A stretch of 64,000 bases of DNA from Stropharia rugosoannulata (GCA_028532985.1 JANCIK010000007.1:868001-932000); one strand, 5' to 3'. Positions 8,638-20,852 are shown, counted from the stretch's first letter. A program made the numbers and translations. Notes: generated from the sequence alone by a model not told the origin.

Positions 8638-10996
8638 ACTCGCGCTGCGCGAGCGGCACACTCTCCTTCTGTATGAAGTCCCGCACGGCCCGCTTTTCCG
8701 CTTCCGTCTCTTTCCGTGTGCGCTCGAGCTCCTGCTGGAAACAGCCTATAGAGTGCACTTCTGGTAACTTGTGCGCAGTGGGACCTTCAAACAACTCATT
8801 GAGGAGTCCTGTGTATAGATACCCGCCGCGATCATCAATCTGTTCTTTGAACTCCTCAAAGTCCAGGGGATCCGGGTCATCTTCATAGACTTTCTTGTAT
8901 TCGAGCAGTCCCACCTCCTGATCATCATCTTCTTCAGAGTGCGCGTACGCCTCGTCTCCCAGTTGCCCTTCTCTGCGCGATAAACCATCTGCACCGAAAG
9001 TCTTTCCCGCAACATGTTTCAACTGGAAGTGATGCATAAGTATTTTATCTATCCAGCGATTAATAGTTGCATTAGGGCCCATGCCCGGATTATCCAACAT
9101 GCCCTTCAAGTACTTGGCATCTGTTTCCACCACCAGCTTGCGCGCACCGATAAGCCAGTAATAACAGGCTTGCAGCGCACGCAAGAGTCCATACAACTCC
9201 CGCTTGGGCTGTGAGAAGCGTTGCTCGCATTCCGTTAACAATATTGATCTGAAGTGCACATATACCCTTTTCTTTGAATCTTGTGGGTCCTGTTGATAAA
9301 TATAGAACCCTACCGCTTGCCATGATGTGTCTACAGCCAAAGTAATCGGTCCTGGTAATGTGTAGTCCAGTGGTTTCACGCAATGTGCGTTGCGCGCACC
9401 GTCTTTCAGCGAGTCCATGCTAGCTTGCTGAGCGGGCCCCCACTCAAAGGGCTCTTTCCCACGCAATAGCCGCTGTATGTGCTCTGCGCGCTTCGCATAG
9501 TCTGAGATGTAAATACGGAGCAGACCCATTGTACCCATGAACGCGCGCACATCACTGATGTTCTTGCATGGGCCCCAATTGAGGATCGCATGCACTTTAT
9601 CAGGTGCTGGCTTTCGTCCTTCGTATGTGCACAAGTGCCCCACCACTACTATCTCAGCCGCGCACAGTATGGACATCTTTCCACTAAATGTTCCTCCCGA
9701 GTACTTCATGCGCTGCACTATTCTGTTGACATTCAACATGTGCTCCCACACGAATCTCCTTATTCCCTTATTCTCTGGTATCGTCTTGTATCCTCCTCCC
9801 TCTAACTCATAGCGCGTTTTAGGTCCCCTAATAGGTACATCGTCTATATAGGGCTCGGTAACTTCAGGTATTTCATTGCGTAATATATATGCGACATCCT
9901 CATGAAAGATGGGCACGGAGTTCGTCCATCCCATAGGTAGGGTTACTAAGCGCAGCGCACCGAACAGCGTTTGGAATGTAGTCAGGTCTCTAGAGGACTC
10001 GGCTAGCAGCCGCTCATCATACCCAACATACAAGTCCAGGATGCTGCCACATGCGCGCCCCGCAAAGTGTTCCGCTAGACTCTCCGCTGCTGGAGGTAGT
10101 CCTGAATGTGCAATGGTTACCGCATTTAACAGTTCAAGACTGTGCACAATTCTGAACAAGACCCCGTCTTTCTTAGTCACTGTAAACCAGCGCGACCGGT
10201 ACGATGAGCTCAAGGGCTCATACGTGCCTGCGCGAATCTTGGTGGAGATGAATTCACATACACACTCATACATCCCAGGTGGTATCGGAATGTTTTTCAA
10301 TACCCAAGGCATGTGCTCTACAGTGGGAATGTCTACTGGAGGGAAGAAGTCCGTACGGAATCTACCCTTCTCTGTGTCATCCCACGCGAATGCCTCGTTC
10401 TGCTGCATGAAAACTTGATGCACCAACTTGCGCTCCTCGGACCACAGGAAATCCCCTTCATGCGCCTTGTCAATTCCCTCCATGCGCTCAGCGGTGTACC
10501 GACCTGTAGGTATGAAGTCTGGCGGATGTGGTGACAATTGCGGCATGTCCTTTAGTGGGTCTCCTTTTATCTCCCTCACTATTCTAAACTTCTCTGGTAA
10601 ATCTTGATAGACGGGCCTGACTTTCTCAGCCACTGGCTTATACTTCTTTCCTGCGAGCACCGTAACGGTTGTGGCATTCTTGCCAGTCAGGCGCTTACGC
10701 GTTACTCCTTGTCTTTTACTAGGGACCTGTTCCTCGTGCGATGCGCGGAACTGCCCTCTAGGCTCTCCTTTGACTACTTCTTCCTTGCGCCATTCGCGCT
10801 GCTGAAAATATTTGTATATTCTTTCTTTTTCATTATCCTCCATCTTAGCTTCATGTACTGCTTGAGCCATGTATACATCCCTGAGCTCAGCGCTCCCAAA
10901 CCGCTTCTTATTCTTTGGTAGCGCGTACCCCGCTATCTCTATTTTCCCCGTGCAATCATCTCTGTCAAACATCAACGCGACCTCTCCTTGATGCAT
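8638..10996 (-). pseudogene. Pol N-terminal part: reverse transcriptase and RNase H (copy A1)
   Basis: The frame opens at the ATG at 10996, overlapping the pro stop in a TGATG arrangement as in A2. Visible parts are an RT core with VTKKDGVLFRIVHSLELLN, the catalytic YIDDVPI, a LPMGWTNS block, and an RNase H with LAVDTSW, RELYGLLRAL and ETDAKYLKGML. It ends in a GADGLSRREG motif and an acidic linker. The frame is intact until the MITE at 8635. It is closely similar to A2 but lacks the A2 one-base deletion in the N-terminal part. It belongs with the integrase part at 6112-7691. Confidence 0.85.
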
Positions 10997-11250
10997 CAAA
11001 TCATCGAGGATTGAAAATCCTGATCTGCGTTAGGGTTTTCCGTCGTGCCAGGGTCCTGCAACTTAGGTTCGCGCTGCACTATCTTGGGACCACACCCTCT
11101 GTTATAGGTGGGTACGACCAATTTGCGCTGTGTGTTGGGGTCGGTGAGCGTAAGCTCAACCGTCCCATCGCCGCGTGTCTTCACATTGCTCTCCGTGAGG
11201 ATCTCGAACGGCCTGCCCAAAAGCACCTTGTAAGCCGCTGTGCTGATGAC
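10997..11250 (-). pseudogene. C-terminal remnant of the family A protease ORF (copy A1)
   Basis: About 85 codons match the end of the A2 protease ORF: the VISTAAYKVLLGRPFEIL block, then the conserved tail ending DQDFQSSMI. The catalytic DSGS region is missing because A1 is cut at about 11251. Sequence to the right is unrelated to family A. Confidence 0.75.
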
Positions 11251-11251
11251 A

Positions 11252-11687
11252 TCTGGAAATACCTCATTTTCCAATTAGGTTTATGAAGTACTACCTACCC
11301 CAAATAATAGTATGATGACGCTTGAATTATGTCCATAAGTTCCATTAGGTGCATAACATCTAATTAGGACCAAATAAAGTTGGTATACTGGTTATTGAAA
11401 ACTTATGCATTCCTTATTGGCCCATAGTGTTCCGACTCTTGCTTGGTATTGCATTTTCCTTTACCATGTTTTACTTAATCCTTAGTCAAATTTGTTCCTG
11501 TGATAATTGAACCTTGCACACCATTACGAATTTCTTGTTCATTATTTATATGTTTTAGGCCAGTTCATCTGGCTAATGATTTTTAACTTATTTACGGCTT
11601 TGTTGCACACAATAATATAACATTATATATCAATAACAATTTTCCAGTATCATAATAACATGTAATTAGTAAACAATAAAATGAATA
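11252..11687. other. AT-rich intergenic region between A1 and the DUF6532-type gene
   Basis: It is AT-rich, with no ORF and no clear terminal repeat. It forms the 3' flank of the gene ending at 11688. It could contain the end of a Plavaka element if that element includes the DUF6532-type gene, but I could not find matching inverted termini. Confidence 0.3.
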
Positions 11688-14600
11688 TTAGCTTAAGTCT
11701 AACAGTGCCAGGGGATCAACGTCCACATGAGCATTTTGAGAGTCATCTGATGACTGCCTACACCCAAGTTAGTTATGACGGCTTATCACTCCGCAACGGT
11801 GACTTACATTACAGCCAAGTATAACTTCGACATTACCTGATGAAAGAGCAATGGATGTTTGCTCTTTAATTCTTCCAACGTACGTATGTGACTATCATAC
11901 ACGGTCTTGTAAAGGTTGCCGCAGAAGTGAAGGCGCTTGTCTTCCGTTCCCTTTTTCCAGGCGTCCAAGGCGGCATGGACCTACTCAAAAGTGCACTTAT
12001 TAATATATACAAATACTATCTGTATCAAAACCAAAACGTACGCCAGTGGCGCCCAAGGCCACCAAAGGAATTGTTAGTTCCATTTCGGGGTGATCTGGAT
12101 GGGAACTAATGTAGTACTTCTTGAAGTTGAAGCCAAACGCTGTGCGACTAGAAAAGTAAGCACTTCGTAACGTTTCGATTATAGCTGAATTCAGATAAAT
12201 TTCTTTGCCCTTGACCATCCACACGGGCTTCAAATGCGTGAGTCAAGAAACGTATATCAGAAGATCTGACTTACTTTGCTGTCGGAGTCTGTTGCCCAAT
12301 GACCGGGATATATGTAAGTATTGTTTTTGAAAAGAGCCTTGACGCGCTCCTGACATATAGCGTATATGCCCAGCTGGAAGACGGCGATGTGCGATAACGC
12401 ATGAGTCCGAGCGGGGCTGCGGTGAATAGCGAGACGATCAATGACCTGCATATATATCTGGTTAGCAGGTCCGTATAGACTAAAAAGAGCACATACCCAT
12501 CGCCCCAGATTGTGGGCATAGCGTTCGTCACTCTGTACACGCTTTCAGACAGCACAGTACTTCTCGTCCTTCTTTTCCAACTTTCTGAGTGCTTTTGTAA
12601 GCACTTCTACTCGATAATCAGAGTGACGGTGGAGCTCGGGCCAGGCTTCTTTCGTGACAAGGTCGGTTTCGGCTATGGTCAGCGCGTCATGGCACACGAG
12701 GCGGAGGAATGGATCTTGATCAGTTAGAGTACCTTCACGAACATTCGTATATTCCGGCCAAATTTTTTCTTGCTGCATCGTACACCTAGCCTTGGAGGTG
12801 CGTCGAGGGCGTCCAGTCGGGGGTTCACTCTCGTCAGTACCCATCTCGGCGCGCTGCACGTAGTTGATCGGTAAGTAACACATCTTCAGCAAAAATGGGA
12901 CCTAATACCTCAGTTCCAAACTTGAGATCACGTTTAGTATCTTGCTTCAACACTTGTTTACTAGCCTGGTCGCGTAAGATGCAGTTTATAACTTTGGAGG
13001 GAATGAATTGCGAACTCGGACATACCTTGCGTGTAACCTTGGTCCTCGAGTGTCTCTTTTTTGCTCGGCCCTCAAAATCTTTGGAATGGTGTTCAACATA
13101 GGCGGGCACAGAAACGGCAATGTCCTCATCACTGGCAAATGAGTCAGAGTTTTCATCTTCGAGGTTTATTGATGAATTGCTCTGGCGAGGCGGCTCGGAG
13201 TCAGACGTGGGCGGGCGGGAGGCAGAGCCGGAAGAAGAAGAACCTCTGCGGCAGGTTTGAGTTCCTTTGACCAGGGACAGCGAACGAGCGTGGTGAGAGT
13301 GAGTCTGCATACGAGATCCCTGCGAGGTGATTATTTATCATATGTATCTCAGTATTATGAACGAATTTATATAAGAAACACATACCTTGGCCAGCATCAA
13401 ATCCTCCAAAGCATCATCAGATAAGTGCCTCAGATCTTGATCAGCATCCCCTGATGATCCTTCGCCATCTGATTGACCTCCATTTGCACTGAGTTGTGCG
13501 CTTTCAGAGGAGTAGTCGGATTCTAGAAATCCTGCTGTAATTTCAGGGGGTAGTACCTGTTCATTTGAGTATTTGGCACAGGTCGACGCTGAGCGAGGTC
13601 GTGGCCGAGGCCGATGAATAGTCGCAGGTGAGTCTTCCGCTAGATGTGGGCGAATAACATAGTAACATGCAAAAAGAAAAAGAAGAAATACCAAGACTAG
13701 CTCACCTGAACGTGCAAGATGCAAACTATCTGCGGATTGGTCACGGTGCGCTGGCTGAGTTTCACGGTTTAAATGAGTATGCTGGACTTCTTCAAAATCT
13801 TCAATGGGAGAGAGCGGTTCTTCAGACTCGGGGCTTGCGCGAGGGGATTGTAGTGAGCGAGCTAGAGCTATGTTAGAGATGAGATGGGCAGTTCCAAGAC
13901 AGGGTTACCATCAAGTCACCTTGTTTGTTTTTGCGAACGTGTCGGGTGGCGTGAGATGATGACGCTGTTTCGGGAATTAACTGGGGTAAGCCGTTTACGG
14001 ATCGCTGTAAGGGGACGCCGTGCGTCACCCTTTATTTTATTTTATTTCATTTCGTCTTCCTTCACTTTCTTTTATTTTATTTTATTTTTATTTTTTCTTA
14101 TGCCGTGCGCAGCCCGTGCAGTGTACACTATGCTCTGCAGTGTGTACTGTGCACAGGCGCGCGCGGTTTACATCATGTGACGTACTGATGGGACACGTCC
14201 ATCATGTGTTGTGCATATGATGTATGATGCACATCACATGAGGACGTGATGTGGTGGCTTCTTGTGGCGGATCAACTGTATAGTTTATTCTCACGCATCA
14301 ATCAACGCTTCTATTATGTACTGTGGCGCCTGGCAGCGGGTTTCCTTAGGCTTTTGTCTTCGGAATCCCTCTGCTAGGTGCGCTTCTATTGTATTTATAG
14401 TTTACAGCTTAATAAACTTCGGAATCCCTCTGCTAGGTCTCGTGTGAGCTCGACACTGCGCAGAGTCGCCCTTACAGTACAAAAGCCTCTGCTTGGGACC
14501 AGTTTTGGACGCCTATTGCCCTCGGAAACGGCCTAGGACTCCAACACCTCTCCCTGCTTCGATGTCGATGGATACAGACGCCTCTGCGAGCCCTGAGGCG

Positions 14601-17600
14601 GGAAATACATTGTCCAGACCCGCCCTCACCCTCACATCGCTTCTGGAGTACGTTGACCACAATAACGCGATTTTTAGGAAGGAATTGGCCGACGTTTCGA
14701 GCTCCCTTCACACTATCCGCACCCTCCTCGAGACTACACTTGCCAGCTCGCATTCTGCACCTGCACCCGCCCCTCCTGCGCCTCGTGATCCCCCTCCTCA
14801 TCTCGACGCCCACACGGCTCCTGCAGCTGCAGTTTCCACTGTCTCTCGCCTCAAACCCGCGTCTCCCAAACCCTTTGATGGTTCACGCGAAAAAGGGCGC
14901 TCCTTCCTTAATTCTTGCACCATTTATTTCGCCCTGGCTGGCTCGCAGTTTCCTGACGAATTCTCTCGAGTTCTTTGGGCCCTTTCTTTCATGAACGAGG
15001 GCCGCGCCGCCCAGTTCTCGAAACGCGCCATGATGTCTGGATTTTCCGACTTCAATCTGCGCAGCTGGGACGCCTTTGAAGCCGTGTTCATTCGCAATTT
15101 TTGCGAGCAGCACGAGGCCGAGCATGCTCAGCTCGCCCTCGAGAGCACCTCCTACCATCAAGGCTGCCGCTCTGCTGAAGAATACGTCGATGCCTTCAAG
15201 GACCTTGTCCTCAAGTCTGGGTACATCGACGAGAAGGCGTTGATCATGAAGTTCCGTCGTGGTCTATCCCCTTCGCTGGACAGTCAGGTCGCCAACCTGC
15301 CCTCGGAGAGTCGACCCGCCTCGCTTCAGGGATGGTACGAACGCGCCGTGGAGGTTGCTCGCAACCACGAGACCAACCAGCTCTTCCGCGCGGCACACCC
15401 TACGCCTTCTGGTCCCCCCGCGGCCTTGCGTTCATCCGCCTCCCCTGCGACCGTCCCACGAGCTTCTCTGCCCATTATTCCTGCCCCTCGTGCGCCCGCT
15501 GCCCCGGCTCTTCCTCTGGGCGCTCCTATGGACATCGATCGTGCTCGTAGTGCTGGGAAGACACCCCCTACCTGCTATCGCTGTGGTAAACCCGGTCACA
15601 TCTCTCGAGATTGTCCCCGGGCTTTTGACATTCGCCACATGACTCTCACGGAGCTTCAGGAGCAACTCGAGCACATGCGCGCTGCGGAGGGCCAGGAGGA
15701 CGCTATTCCGGTGGATGAAAGGAAGGAGGATGATGTCCAGGAAGAGGAGGATTTTGTGCATCGCGACGAGTGAGCGGCGTGCCCTCGTTCGCGCGTGGCA
15801 GTCGTTGTAGTGTACTGTCGGTAGAGCCCTGTGAATCTATTTTCGTTCCAGACCTACCTTCACGACTGCCTGACACGCCTAAATCCCCTGCTCCCAAATC
15901 TCTCTCCATTGCTGCATTATGCATCCAGGCCCGTGCTCGCCGCTGGGAGCGCGTGCTTCCCTCTCATTACACCATCGCCGCTACTCCGAGTCCCAACTCC
16001 CTTCACCTTCCAGTGGAGATTGAGACCACGGACACGGGCCAGCGTTTTTGCCTCAGGCCTCTGGTTGACTGCGGCGCTGACCAGTGCTTCATCAGTCGCA
16101 AGTACGTCCAGCAGCACAAGCTGACGGAACGCCCTCTCTTGGTCCCCATTCCAGTCCACAACGTTGACGGTTCGCTCAATGAAGACGGCTCTATCACATC
16201 CATTGTGGAGCTCATCCTTCGCTACAAGGACCACACTGAACGCGCTGTCTTCCCCGTCACCAACCTCGGACGTCAGGATATGATTCTGGGCCACACTTGG
16301 CTTCGGGAACACAACCCTGAAGTGGACTGGATCACTGGAGAGGTGAAGATGTCACGGTGCCCACGCCGGTGCTCCACGTGCTGTGATGAGATCCGTGCGG
16401 AGAAGTCTAAGCTTCGTGCAGAGATCAGAGCGGTAGAGACCTGTACCCAGGGCCCTATGCCCCTCCTTATGGAACTGGAGGACAACGACGACGAAGTCCC
16501 CGAGATGGAGTTGGAGGAAGTTGAACCGCTGCCTGCTCCTAAGGATGCTTGCAGCTTACTAGAGGCCCTCCACTCTGTCTGGGAGGACGATGACAACCGG
16601 CTGTTTGCAGCGTCGTTACCCCCCGAGTCCCAGTTCATTCAGTCTACCTCCACCGTGTCCCAGCGGCTCGCAGAAGCCTTTGCGTCCAACTCTGGACAGA
16701 AGGACTTCCGCGACGACGTTCCTAACCATCTGCATGACTTCAAGGACGTCTTCTCAAAGGAGTCCTTTGATGTCTTGCCAGAACATCGACCTTGGGATCA
16801 CGCCATTGAACTGGAACTCGGAGCGACACCCAGCAACTGCAAGGTGTATCCTATGACGCTTCCTGAGCAGAAGGAACTCGATGCGTTCTTACAGGAGAAC
16901 CTCGCCACTGGCCGTATTCGTCCCTCTAAGTCTCCGATGGCGTCTCCTGTCTTCTTTATCAAGAAGAAGGACGGATCCTTGCGCCTCATCCAGGACTACC
17001 GTGTGCTGAATGCCATGACCATCAAGAACCACTACCCGCTTCCTCTCGTCTCTGACCTCATTCAACAACTCCATGGTGCCAGCTACTTCACCAAGCTTGA
17101 CGTGCGGTGGGGGTACAACAATGTGCGCATCAAGGAGGGAGACGAGTGGAAGGCAGTGTTCCGAACAAACCGCGGTCTGTTCGAGCCTACGGTTATGTTC
17201 TTTGGTCTCACCAACTCACCTGCAACGTTCCAGACCATGATGAACGAGATATTCAACGACCTCATTTTCGAGGGCATTGTCTGTGTCTACCTTGACGACA
17301 TCCTCATCTACACCAAGACCCTCGAGGAACATCGTCGGGTGACACGTCTGGTCATGGAGCGTCTGCAACTTCACCGGTTGTATCTCAAGCCGGAGAAGTG
17401 CGAGTTTGAGAAGCGTCGCATTGAGTATCTGGGGCTCATCATCTCGGAAGGTCAGGTGGAGATGGACCCGGTCAAGATTGCGGGTGTAGCAGAGTGGCCA
17501 GTTCCCAAGTCATGCAAGGAGGTACAGAGCTTCTTGGGCTTCGTCAACTTCTATCGCCGCTTCATCGAGGACTTCTCTCACCATGCCTGTCCGCTTTTTG

Positions 17601-20600
17601 AGCTGACGTGTAAGGACACTCCCTGGTTGTGGTCCTCTGATGCTCAGGCCGCCTTTGACATGCTGCGTACTGCGGTGACTTCGGCTCCCATCCTGGCTTT
17701 CCCTCGTGACGACCTGCCCTACCGCGTTGAGGCAGACTCCTCAGACTTTGCTACTGGTGCTGTGCTCTCTCAGCAGTCGCGTGAAGATGGGAAATGGCAC
17801 CCTGTCGCCTATTACTCCAAGAGCCTCAGTCCCGTACAGCGTAACTACGAGATCCATGACAAGGAGATGCTGGCGGTGATTCGAACCCTGGAGGAGTGGA
17901 GACACTTCCTTGAAGGTGCAGCTCATCCGGTGGAGATCTGGACAGACCACAAGAATCTGGAGTACTTCATGACGGCCAAAAAGCTTAACTGCAGACAGGC
18001 CCGCTGGTCCCTCTACCTCTCTCGCTTCGACTTCACGCTCCGCCACCGCCCTGGCCGTTCCATGGGGAAACCTGATGCCCTCTCGCGACGAGCTGACCAT
18101 GGAGACGGCGCTGGGGATAACGCTGAGATGACACTCCTCAAGCCTGCCTTCTTTGCTATCCGGGCACTTGAAGCGGTGGAGTTGGTGGGCGAAGAGAAGG
18201 ACTTGTTACACGAGATCCGGAAGGGAAACTGCCAGGGGAAACATGAGGAGATGGTCGCGAAGGCAGCAAAGGGTCTGTTGAGCAGTGGGGCCCGTTCTGT
18301 GCGATCCTCGGAGTGGAGGATGCAAGATGGTCTCCTCAGCTTCCGGGATAAGATCTACGTCCCCAATGACCCTGATCTCCGCCACTGTATTGTCTCCTTA
18401 CACCACGACACCAAGGTGGCTGGTCATACTGGACGTTGGAAGACACTGGAGTTAGTATCGCGCAACTACTGGTGGCCCCAGATGTCTCGGTACATTGGAC
18501 AGTACTGCAAGACCTGTGACCTCTGTATTCGCACCAAGATCCAGTGTCACCGCCCGGTTGGTGAGCTTCATCCTCTCCCTATCCCTGAGCAACGCTGGGC
18601 GGTTATCAGTGTGGACTTCATCGTGGAACTCCCTCTCTCCAATGGGCATGACGCCATCATGAACGTGATAGACTCAGTCTCCAAGCGTGGTCACTTTATC
18701 CCAACGACTACCACTGTTAGTGCACTTGGAGCGGCCCGGCTCTATCTCCGTTATGTCTGGCGCCACCATGGTCTCCCTCGGATCGTGGGCCTCAGTTCAT
18801 TGCCGAGTTCACCAGAGAGCTTTACCGGTTGTTGGGAATCCGCCTGGCGACGTCCACTGCCTACCACCCCCAATCTGATGGTCAGACGGAGCGCGTTAAC
18901 ATGGAGTTGGAACAGTACTTGCGGACCTTCGTGAATGAGCGTCAGGACGACTGGGAGGATCTCTTGCCTTTGGCCGAGTTCCAGTACAACAACCATGTCC
19001 ACGCCTCCACCCAGCATATGCCTTTCATGCTTGACACTGGACGACACCCTCGGATGGGCTTTGAACCTCATGAAGCTCCATTGTCTCTGGAGACTGTGAA
19101 TGAGTTCAAGGAGCGGATGGCCAGTACGTTGGAAGAAGCCAAGTCAGCGCTGGCTAAGGCCAAAGATGACATGGCTCGCTTCTACAACCGGCGACGTGAC
19201 CCTCTCCCGGTGTACAAACCAGGTGACAAGGTCTACCTGGATGCGTCAGACATCCGTACCTCCCGTCCCTCCAAGAAGTTGTCCCACCGTCTCCTGGGCC
19301 CGTATACAGTCGAGGCTGCTGTTGGATCTCATGCCTACCATCTCAAACTCCCGGTTTCTCTCAAGCGTCTCCACCCTGTCTTCCCTGTCGTCAAGCTCAC
19401 GCCCTGTCTCCCTGACCCTATTCCGGGCCGCATCGCAGCGCCTCCTCCGGAGCCTGAGCTGGTGGATAACAAGCTGGAGTACGAGGTTGAGGCCATCCTC
19501 AACAGCCGCATCCATCGAAACAGGCTTCAGTTCCTCGTCAAATGGAAGGGGTATGGGTATGAGGAGAACTCCTGGGAGCATGCGGAAGATGTCTTCTCAC
19601 CTCAGCTGGTGGCCAAGTTCTACCGGGAACATCCTGATGCTCCGCGGGTTATTGGCTCCCTGGCAATTGAACCTGGACGGTATAGAACAGTCAATGGTGG
19701 CAAGTGGATCACCTTACCACGCCGGGACGCCGTGTCTTGAAGGGGGGGTGATGTAAGGGGATGCCGTGCGTCACCCTTTATTTTATTTTATTTCATTTCG
19801 TCTTCCTTCACTTTCTTTTATTTTATTTTATTTTTATTTTTTCTTACGCCGTGCGCAGCCCGTGCAGTGTACACTATGCTCTGCAGTGTGTACTGTGCAC
19901 AGGCGCGCGCGGTTTACATCATGTGACGTACTGATGGGACACGTCCATCATGTGTTGTGCATATGATGTATGATGCACATCACATGAGGACGTGATGTGG
20001 TGGCTTCTTGTGGCGGATCAACTGTATAGTTTATTCTCACGCATCAATCAACGCTTCTATTATGTACTGTGGCGCCTGGCAGCGGGTTTCCTTAGGCTTT
20101 TGTCTTCGGAATCCCTCTGCTAGGTGCGCTTCTATTGTATTTATAGTTTACAGCTTAATAAACTTCGGAATCCCTCTGCTAGGTCTCGTGTGAGCTCGAC
20201 ACTGCGCAGAGTCGCCCTTACAATCGCTGCATTGTTTCGTTTGCTACATACCTTGACTCTTCGCAGGTGTTATCCCGGGGGCCTTGCGCTTTTTTGGCAC
20301 TGTATGCGGTAAAACAGTCATACCTAAATCTGTTAGTACTGAAGTGGGCTTACTAGGACTTTCAGACAGATCATCCTGCTCGAGTGTCGTTGCCACGACA
20401 GGCTCTGTAGGTCTGCGTTTGCCTTCAGCTTGCAACCAGACTGCATCATGACATTGGGATGCAGTCAGGCAGGATTACAATGGACTCGACGGATACAAAG
20501 TCACGCACGTTTGTTTTGTGAAGCCTTTGCTTTGGCTGTATGCGTCCCTATTAGAAGGTGAGTGTCTGTATGTGCATGGGGTAACCGGTTGAGCGATTGA

Positions 20601-20717
20601 CGAACCTTTTCCAGCCTCGATTAAAATTTCAGCTTGGGCCTGATCGTGGCTACGCTTCTGCGCACGACGGACAGCCCTTTGTTGAGCATCTGCTTCGGCT
20701 GCCTCGTCTGTCGGCAT
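11688..20717 (-). CDS. DUF6532-type gene with a 6.2-kb retroelement in intron 2
   Basis: Exons recognised from the start: 20606-20717, 20252-20440, then after the insertion 13706-13867, 13386-13639, one from 13319 leftwards, and further exons down to the stop at 11688. Some junctions between 13000 and 12300 are unresolved. The N-terminal half is acidic and serine-rich with basic patches (PKKRKAP, RAKKRHSR). The C-terminal half has the pattern I associate with DUF6532, found in many basidiomycete genes: IWPEYT, LTDQDPFLRLVC, a TIPLVALGATG block, an intron, then VHAALDAWKKG, GNLYKTVYDSHIRTLEELKSKHP. Its molecular function is unknown. It is head to head with Plavaka 1; without the gag-only LTR element only about 220 bp would separate the two starts. 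The Gypsy insertion lies some 25 bases inside the predicted intron 2, so the gene may still be expressed if the enlarged intron is removed. That is inference. Confidence 0.65.
14006..14476 (+). repeat. 5' LTR of the chromodomain Gypsy element
   Basis: 471 bp, TG...CA ends, T-rich U3 start (tttta repeats). It contains a duplicated ctt-cggaatccctctgctaggt segment near 14359 and 14418. It differs from the 3' LTR at about 14016 and 14102. Confidence 0.95.
14479..14488 (+). promoter_or_regulatory. Self-priming PBS
   Basis: ACAAAAGCCT, two bases after the LTR, is exactly complementary to AGGCTTTTGT inside the LTR (14348-14357). In Tf1/sushi elements the RNA 5' end folds back on such a site to prime minus-strand synthesis. 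There is no tRNA-type TGG start. By this model the RNA would begin close to 14346. Confidence 0.65.
14493..15773 (+). CDS. gag: Gag of the chromodomain Gypsy element (about 400-426 aa)
   Basis: The frame is open from the PBS region; a likely ATG starts MSMDTDASASPEAG near 14562, with an upstream in-frame ATG at 14493. A short coiled region (LLEYVDHNNAIFRKEL) is followed by a proline/alanine linker, the retrotransposon gag domain (KPFDGSREKGRSFLNSCTIYF, about residues 125-290), a proline-rich stretch and a CCHC zinc knuckle CYRCGKPGHISRDC near residue 363. The C-terminus is acidic. The stop overlaps the start of the pol frame in a GTGA context. It packages the element RNA into virus-like particles. 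The frame is intact. Confidence 0.9.
   Translation: MGPVLDAYCPRKRPRTPTPLPASMSMDTDASASPEAGNTLSRPALTLTSLLEYVDHNNAIFRKELADVSSSLHTIRTLLETTLASSHSAPAPAPPAPRDPPPHLDAHTAPAAAVSTVSRLKPASPKPFDGSREKGRSFLNSCTIYFALAGSQFPDEFSRVLWALSFMNEGRAAQFSKRAMMSGFSDFNLRSWDAFEAVFIRNFCEQHEAEHAQLALESTSYHQGCRSAEEYVDAFKDLVLKSGYIDEKALIMKFRRGLSPSLDSQVANLPSESRPASLQGWYERAVEVARNHETNQLFRAAHPTPSGPPAALRSSASPATVPRASLPIIPAPRAPAAPALPLGAPMDIDRARSAGKTPPTCYRCGKPGHISRDCPRAFDIRHMTLTELQEQLEHMRAAEGQEDAIPVDERKEDDVQEEEDFVHRDE
15770..19740 (+). pseudogene. pol: Pol of the chromodomain Gypsy element, integrase core deleted
   Basis: Order: protease (LVDCGADQCFIS near residue 100), RT with FIKKKDGSLRLIQDYR, the GLTNSPATFQ block and catalytic YLDDILIY, RNase H (EADSSDFATGAVLSQQ, DKEMLAVIR, WTDHKNLEYF), integrase HHCC (HDTKVAGHTGR, CKTCDLC), first core Asp in SVDFIVELP, Glu region (AYHPQSDGQTERVN), GPY block and a chromodomain (EYEVEAILNSR to ENSWEHAEDV). 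The frame breaks at about 18787-18789. The family normally has a V-S-D-R-G stretch before PQF, and here the sequence jumps from RIV to PQF in another frame, a net loss that fits 13 bp. That removes the second catalytic Asp. All else is open. Confidence 0.9.
19739..19751 (+). other. Polypurine tract
   Basis: GAAGGGGGGGTGA immediately before the 3' LTR TG, the usual plus-strand primer site. Confidence 0.85.
19752..20222 (+). repeat. 3' LTR of the chromodomain Gypsy element
   Basis: 471 bp, same length as the 5' LTR with two substitutions by eye, followed directly by the ATCGC target duplication. Confidence 0.95.
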
Positions 20718-20852
20718 TTTTGGGCTAGCAGATCTGATACAGCAACAATCGTCTGCTTTGCTGGATGGAAGCTGTGTGAAGGAGAGGGACAAGTTACAAT
20801 GAAAATCCTGATGTGGTGTGTTGTTTGTCTTATGCGTTATTTGCTTCCGCGG

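Larger units (their letters stand above)
2443..11251 (-). mobile_element. Family A Ty3/Gypsy retroelement, copy A1 (truncated both sides)
   Basis: Pol lies on the - strand (6112-10996) and accessory genes A (last exon), B and C lie on the + strand, an exact mirror of copy A2. The left end is lost under the A0 LTR. The right end stops at about 11251 within the protease domain, so gag, most of pro and the 5' LTR are gone. A MITE sits inside pol at 7692-8635. Compared with A2, each copy has different lesions, so they decayed independently. Confidence 0.85.
14006..20222 (+). mobile_element. Chromodomain Ty3/Gypsy element, full length, young
   Basis: Two 471-bp LTRs begin TGTAAGGGGA and end GTCGCCCTTACA, flanked by a perfect 5-bp duplication ATCGC (14001-14005 and 20223-20227). 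The LTRs differ at only two positions by eye. Internal order: PBS, gag with a CCHC knuckle, protease-RT-RNase H-integrase-chromodomain, PPT. A C-terminal chromodomain and a self-priming PBS place it in the Tf1/sushi-like chromoviruses. One small deletion inactivates the integrase. Confidence 0.95.

Noticed and set aside
10604..10921. 105-codon frame on the + strand with a hydrophobic stretch (also 32909-33226 in A2)
   Set aside because: Shadow of the highly conserved pol frame on the opposite strand; it is present in both copies only because pol is.
12834..13310. 158-codon frame as a separate gene
   Set aside because: It is an exon (plus intron read-through) of the DUF6532-type gene.
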